DNA from: Burkholderia cenocepacia
GTDB lineage: Bacteria; Pseudomonadota; Gammaproteobacteria; Burkholderiales; Burkholderiaceae
Direction of reading: 5' to 3'
Length of the DNA stretch: 64,000 nucleotides
Assembly: GCF_900446215.1 (NCBI RefSeq)
Contig: NZ_UAQZ01000016.1
Span: forward strand, 1-64,000
How positions within the stretch are numbered: position 1 is the stretch's first letter; each line of letters begins with the position of its first letter. Position numbers and translations under genes: made by a program. Shown piece after piece: positions 56,703 to 64,000 of this stretch. The notes below the pieces were generated by a model. The model was not told the origin of the DNA, searched no databases, and saw nothing but the letters and a program-made list of their open reading frames with translations.

Positions 56703-56881
56703 AAAATTAACAGCCGATAAGTGTGGGCGCTTGATGGCAGCGAGCTGATCCTCGGATCAGATAGCAAAAGTATCAAGAGTCTCACACTAAAGTAAGTCAG
56801 GTTTATGAAGTGATTCATATTCCTGTCAGCTTTGAGTGAGCGACCGGTTCGAAAGAACCGAAAACAGTAACAGGTTTGAAC

Positions 56882-58413
<1,532 letters not shown>

Positions 58414-58473
58414 GAGCTATCTCGCGAAGTTGAGCGCTCACGCTTATCGGCTGTAAATTAAAGACAGACTCAG

Positions 58474-58550
58474 GGGTCTGTAGCTCAGTCGGTTAGAGCA
58501 CCGTCTTGATAAGGCGGGGGTCGTTGGTTCGAATCCAACCAGACCCACCA
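58474..58550 (+). tRNA. tRNA-Ile (GAU)
   Basis: 77 nt with encoded CCA; the acceptor stem starts GGGTCTG and the anticodon loop reads TTGATAA (anticodon GAT). Located in the 16S-23S spacer as usual. Confidence 0.97.
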
Positions 58551-58640
58551 TTGTCTGACGTGTCGGTGATCGTTAGCGCTTTAGCGCTTACGAGCAGCCC
58601 ATGCCGGCAGGCTGTAGGTACCTGAGGCAAATCTGTACAT

Positions 58641-58716
58641 GGGGGCATAGCTCAGCTGGGAGAGCACCTGCTTTGCAAGCAGGGGGTCGTCGGTTCGATC
58701 CCGTCTGCCTCCACCA
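58641..58716 (+). tRNA. tRNA-Ala (UGC)
   Basis: 76 nt with encoded CCA; acceptor GGGGGCA, anticodon loop TTTGCAA (anticodon TGC). Second spacer tRNA, 90 bp after tRNA-Ile. Confidence 0.97.
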
Positions 58717-58810
58717 ATCACCAACGCTAAGGGCTTGGTTCAGACACTGAACCGAGAATTTTGCATTGGCGATTGAGCCAGTCAGAGGATATCAACAGAT
58801 ATCGGCTGTC

Positions 58811-58820
58811 GTTCTTTAAC
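58811..58820 (+). promoter_or_regulatory. Spacer boxA before 23S
   Basis: GTTCTTTAAC lies 185 bp before the 23S gene and resembles boxA, as in other rrn spacers. Confidence 0.65.
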
Positions 58821-59004
58821 AATCTGGAAGAAGTAAGTAATTTGGATAGCGGAAGCGTCTTGAGATGGACGTGGAAACTATCCGGGTTGTGATTGTATCG
58901 ATGTATCTCAAGATGATTCGAACTCTATGTTTGACTCAATTGGAATACGGCACAACGCGAGAACTCAACCTGTAGCGACTGTCGATGAGACAGACTCGTT
59001 ATAG

Positions 59005-61882
<2,878 letters not shown>

Positions 61883-62040
61883 CCTATAACGAGTCTGCCT
61901 TGTAGATCGGCGCCGTGCGAAAGCACCGGTCGCGATCCAAAGCGACATGTTGAATTCTCGTGTGTGATACACACAACTCAAAATTACTGCTTCTTCCAAG
62001 ATTGGTTCTGTTGGCCACGCCAGCAGAACAACCCCCTTTG

Positions 62041-62153
62041 CCTGATGACCATAGCGAGTCGGTCCCACCCCTTCCCATCCCGAACAGGACCGTGAAACGA
62101 CTCTACGCCGATGATAGTGCGGATTCCCGTGTGAAAGTAGGTAATCGTCAGGC
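62041..62153 (+). rRNA. rrf: 5S ribosomal RNA
   Basis: About 113-118 nt: CCTGATGACCATAGCGAGTC, a conserved CCGAACAG loop region, and the 3' strand TAATCGTCAGGC. Last gene of the operon. End positions may shift by a few bases. Confidence 0.95.
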
Positions 62154-62165
62154 TCCCTAAGCCAG

Positions 62166-62195
62166 AAACCCCCGCCCGAAAGGCGGGGGTTTTTG
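62166..62195 (+). terminator. rrn operon terminator
   Basis: AAACCCCCGCC pairs with GGCGGGGGTTTTT around CGAAA, directly after 5S. Confidence 0.93.
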
Positions 62196-62289
62196 CATTG
62201 GCGTGCCAAAAAAACATGCTTGCCGCAGTCGGTAGCCCAATCTCGTCAACCGTACGCAGTGAGCCATCTTGCTGCGATCTCCTCACCCA

Positions 62290-62769
62290 TCAGACCATGA
62301 TCCGCAAGATCGGAAAAAATCTGCCCGGGATAGCGCTCGATTCCTTTTCGCCGATCTTTTCAGCCCCCAGTGTCAGATAGAACGGCGCGGCATTGGGATC
62401 TGCTTCGATCACAAAGCGCTTGATTCCTCTCGCAGCGGCCTCGGTCCGAACTGATTCCCACAGCGCACGGGCGACGCCCTGACCCATGTGATCGGGGTGA
62501 ACGAACAGCCATCCGGGCGTTGGTCGATCCGAATTCAACGATGCTCGGATCCAGAACCCGATGATCGACTCGCCTGATTCCGCGACATAACCGATCGCCC
62601 CTTCGATCGTCTCCGGCGAGATCGTGAGATCGTTTTGCCACACGTCCAGCCATTCCTTCGGATAGCCCCAGTGCGCTTTCGACAGGCGCGCCAGTCGCGT
62701 GAGTTCGTCTGCGTCCGCGGCACGCGCGGAACGCACGGTAAATAGCTTGTGCATTTCGTCTCTCGTCAT
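62290..62769 (-). CDS. GNAT-family N-acetyltransferase
   Basis: 159 residues from ATG at 62769; ATG at 62754 (MHKLFTVRSARAADADELTR) has a GAGAG site before it and may be the real start, while a GTG at 62778 is also open. GNAT signature: VRSARAADADELTRLARL (beta1-alpha1), GWLFVHPDHMGQGVARALWE (acetyl-CoA loop, Q-x-x-G-x-A-like) and FVIEADPNAAPFYLTLGAEK (Asn and Tyr near the catalytic site). Small cytosolic acetyltransferase; substrate unknown. Confidence 0.9.
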   Translation of the reverse strand: MTRDEMHKLFTVRSARAADADELTRLARLSKAHWGYPKEWLDVWQNDLTISPETIEGAIGYVAESGESIIGFWIRASLNSDRPTPGWLFVHPDHMGQGVARALWESVRTEAAARGIKRFVIEADPNAAPFYLTLGAEKIGEKESSAIPGRFFPILRIMV

Positions 62770-62894
62770 TGCCGACACCGTGTCGCGCCTTCATCAGTGC
62801 ATCGTCGGGATCGCGGCATCTCACCGTCCGGTCGACGGCCGGCTGCTCGCAGCGGCTTTGCTCGACACTATGCATCCCCACACGCCCGTCGCAG

Positions 62895-63266
62895 TTACAT
62901 GACCTGCGACGCATGTCCGGCGACGACACGCCAGTGGGCGCCCGATCGACGCCAGACACGCGTATAGGCAAACGTGCCGGCGAATGCCGCGCCATCGAAA
63001 TGTCCGGCGAGAGTCGCTCGCGTCGTGGTCAGGATCATCTCGTCGATCGCGCATGCGCGCCTCTCGAGGACGTCGAGTGTGTCGAGACGCAGAAGCTTCG
63101 CCCGATGCGCGGTGAGGTCGTCCTCCTTCGAGATGACCTGGCCGGTCGGGGCGGTGAATACCAGATCGTCGTCCAGCAGCGCGTCGAGCGCTTCGACGTC
63201 GTTGCTCAGCATCGCTGTGCGGAGCGCGGTCTCATAGGGTTCGATGACGGTACGGATTGCATCCAT
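62895..63266 (-). CDS. NTF2-like (DUF4440/SnoaL-type) protein
   Basis: 123 residues. Start at 63266 (MDAIRTVIEPYETALRTAML). The cone-shaped NTF2 fold is implied by the order helix, then DVEALDALLDDDLVFTAPTG, VISKEDDLTAHRAKLLRLDT, and strands ILTTTRATLAGHFDGAAFAG and YTRVWRRSGAHWRVVAGHAS. Members include ketosteroid isomerase-like enzymes and stress proteins, so no reaction can be given. Next gene on the same strand begins after 55 bp. Confidence 0.87.
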   Translation of the reverse strand: MDAIRTVIEPYETALRTAMLSNDVEALDALLDDDLVFTAPTGQVISKEDDLTAHRAKLLRLDTLDVLERRACAIDEMILTTTRATLAGHFDGAAFAGTFAYTRVWRRSGAHWRVVAGHASQVM

Positions 63267-63321
63267 GTCAGGCCTCGCATCATTTTCGGAAGGGGAGCAG
63301 CATGGCGGTGACAAACGCAGC

Positions 63322-63921
63322 CTACCGCGCGTTCGACAACGACTGACGCCGGACCAGCATCACCATGCAGATGCCGATCGACGCGATGAGATTGACGGCC
63401 GGATAGAACGCGACCGCGACACTCCACGTGCTCAGTGCCAGCAGCGCCAGTGCGTACTTGAGCACGCATAGCGCGAAATACGCGAGGCTCTCGCTCCACG
63501 GATCGCGGATCGTCTTGCGCACGGTCGGGCCGAGGCCGGCAAGCTCGATCAGCGTAACCAGACAGATCGACACCGTCGGATCGTCGGTCAGCTTCCACAG
63601 CGGAATGGCCGACAGGGCCGCGCACAGAAACAGCCAGTCGAGGCCCGTCCAGCCGCGTTCGCCGCGAAACAGGCTGGCGATCAGCGTCAGAAAGCACGTG
63701 ACGGCGATCGCCGCCGTGCACCACGCGGACGGCCCCGCGCCCGCGACGAACTGGCCGGCAGCCGCGATCGCCGTGACGACCGACCACACGAGCCACGTGA
63801 ACAGATGCGGGCGCACGGTGCGCCGATAGATCGCGAGCGCGTAAGGAATCGCCGCCAGCAACGACACGGCCGTTCCGATCGCGCCGAAGATCGAAGCGGC
63901 GCCCTGATCGACATTCACCAT
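63322..63921 (-). CDS. Polytopic membrane protein of unknown function
   Basis: 199 residues, about six hydrophobic segments: GAIGTAVSLLAAIPYALAIY, FTWLVWSVVTAIAAAGQFVA, WCTAAIAVTCFLTLIASLF, LDWLFLCAALSAIPLWKLT, YFALCVLKYALALLALSTW and AVNLIASIGICMVMLV. PYALAIYRRTVRPHLFTWLV recalls the PQ-loop family, but a second loop is not clear. It may share a transcript with the NTF2-like gene. Confidence 0.75.
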   Translation of the reverse strand: MVNVDQGAASIFGAIGTAVSLLAAIPYALAIYRRTVRPHLFTWLVWSVVTAIAAAGQFVAGAGPSAWCTAAIAVTCFLTLIASLFRGERGWTGLDWLFLCAALSAIPLWKLTDDPTVSICLVTLIELAGLGPTVRKTIRDPWSESLAYFALCVLKYALALLALSTWSVAVAFYPAVNLIASIGICMVMLVRRQSLSNAR

Positions 63922-64000
63922 CGACGCAACCTCGTCCGGACTGGCCGACCAGTATGTGGTCTGACGGATCGCGGCGCAACGTCGTGCCGGCTCCGCGGTG

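Overview
The window looks like the replication-origin end of the third replicon (pC3 megaplasmid, formerly chromosome 3) of a Burkholderia cepacia complex bacterium. Supporting this are high GC with the codon usage typical of Burkholderia, a 16S rRNA of Bcc type, and the 16-bp palindrome GTTGTCACGTGACAAC, which I recall as the third-replicon parS in B. cenocepacia. A ParA-ParB-RepA maintenance module, a Rep iteron array and one rRNA operon lie on the same segment. Species assignment is not possible from sequence reading alone.

Layout. 1-6.6 kb is the maintenance region: parS-like sites, parA, parB, a convergent repA, then CCCATAA-type iterons and about 1.4 kb without a convincing gene. parA, parB and repA each carry several small indels, while the next 57 kb, including a 13.7-kb reading frame, is clean. 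I read this as poor sequence quality near a contig end rather than gene death. 6.6-14.5 kb holds a small exported protein, a second-type adenylosuccinate synthetase with a divergent LysR regulator, an orphan sulfonate-type binding protein and further LysR/AraC regulators. 14.7-20.6 kb is a complete RND efflux operon (adaptor, pump, outer-membrane channel) closed by a terminator shared with a dienelactone hydrolase-like gene. 21.7-24.1 kb has a DUF4148-like protein, a GlxA-type regulator and an HD phosphohydrolase.

24.1-37.8 kb is one giant gene (4557 codons), the most remarkable object here. It has no signal peptide, long helical and Pro/Ser linker regions, a segment repeated about every 585 residues with an HExxH zinc-protease-like motif in each of three copies, two Gly-loop modules, a block of hydrophobic segments and a C-terminal LysM-like domain. 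I infer an undescribed multidomain toxin or effector-like protein, but function is unproven.

38.4-45 kb has a parS-like palindrome upstream of a Xre/MbcA-RES toxin-antitoxin pair, a tyrosine-recombinase relative that has lost catalytic residues, a DUF2165 membrane protein, and an NCS2 permease plus arylsulfotransferase-like propeller pair divergent from a LysR gene. 45-56 kb carries a lipoprotein-type gamma-glutamyltransferase, small exported proteins, a YhaO/YhaN (SbcCD-like) nuclease pair, a MESH1-like ppGpp hydrolase, a DUF429 protein and a small helical protein. 56.4-62.2 kb is a complete rrn operon (promoter, boxA, 16S, tRNA-Ile, tRNA-Ala, 23S, 5S, terminator). The end has a GNAT acetyltransferase, an NTF2-like protein and a membrane protein, all on the minus strand.
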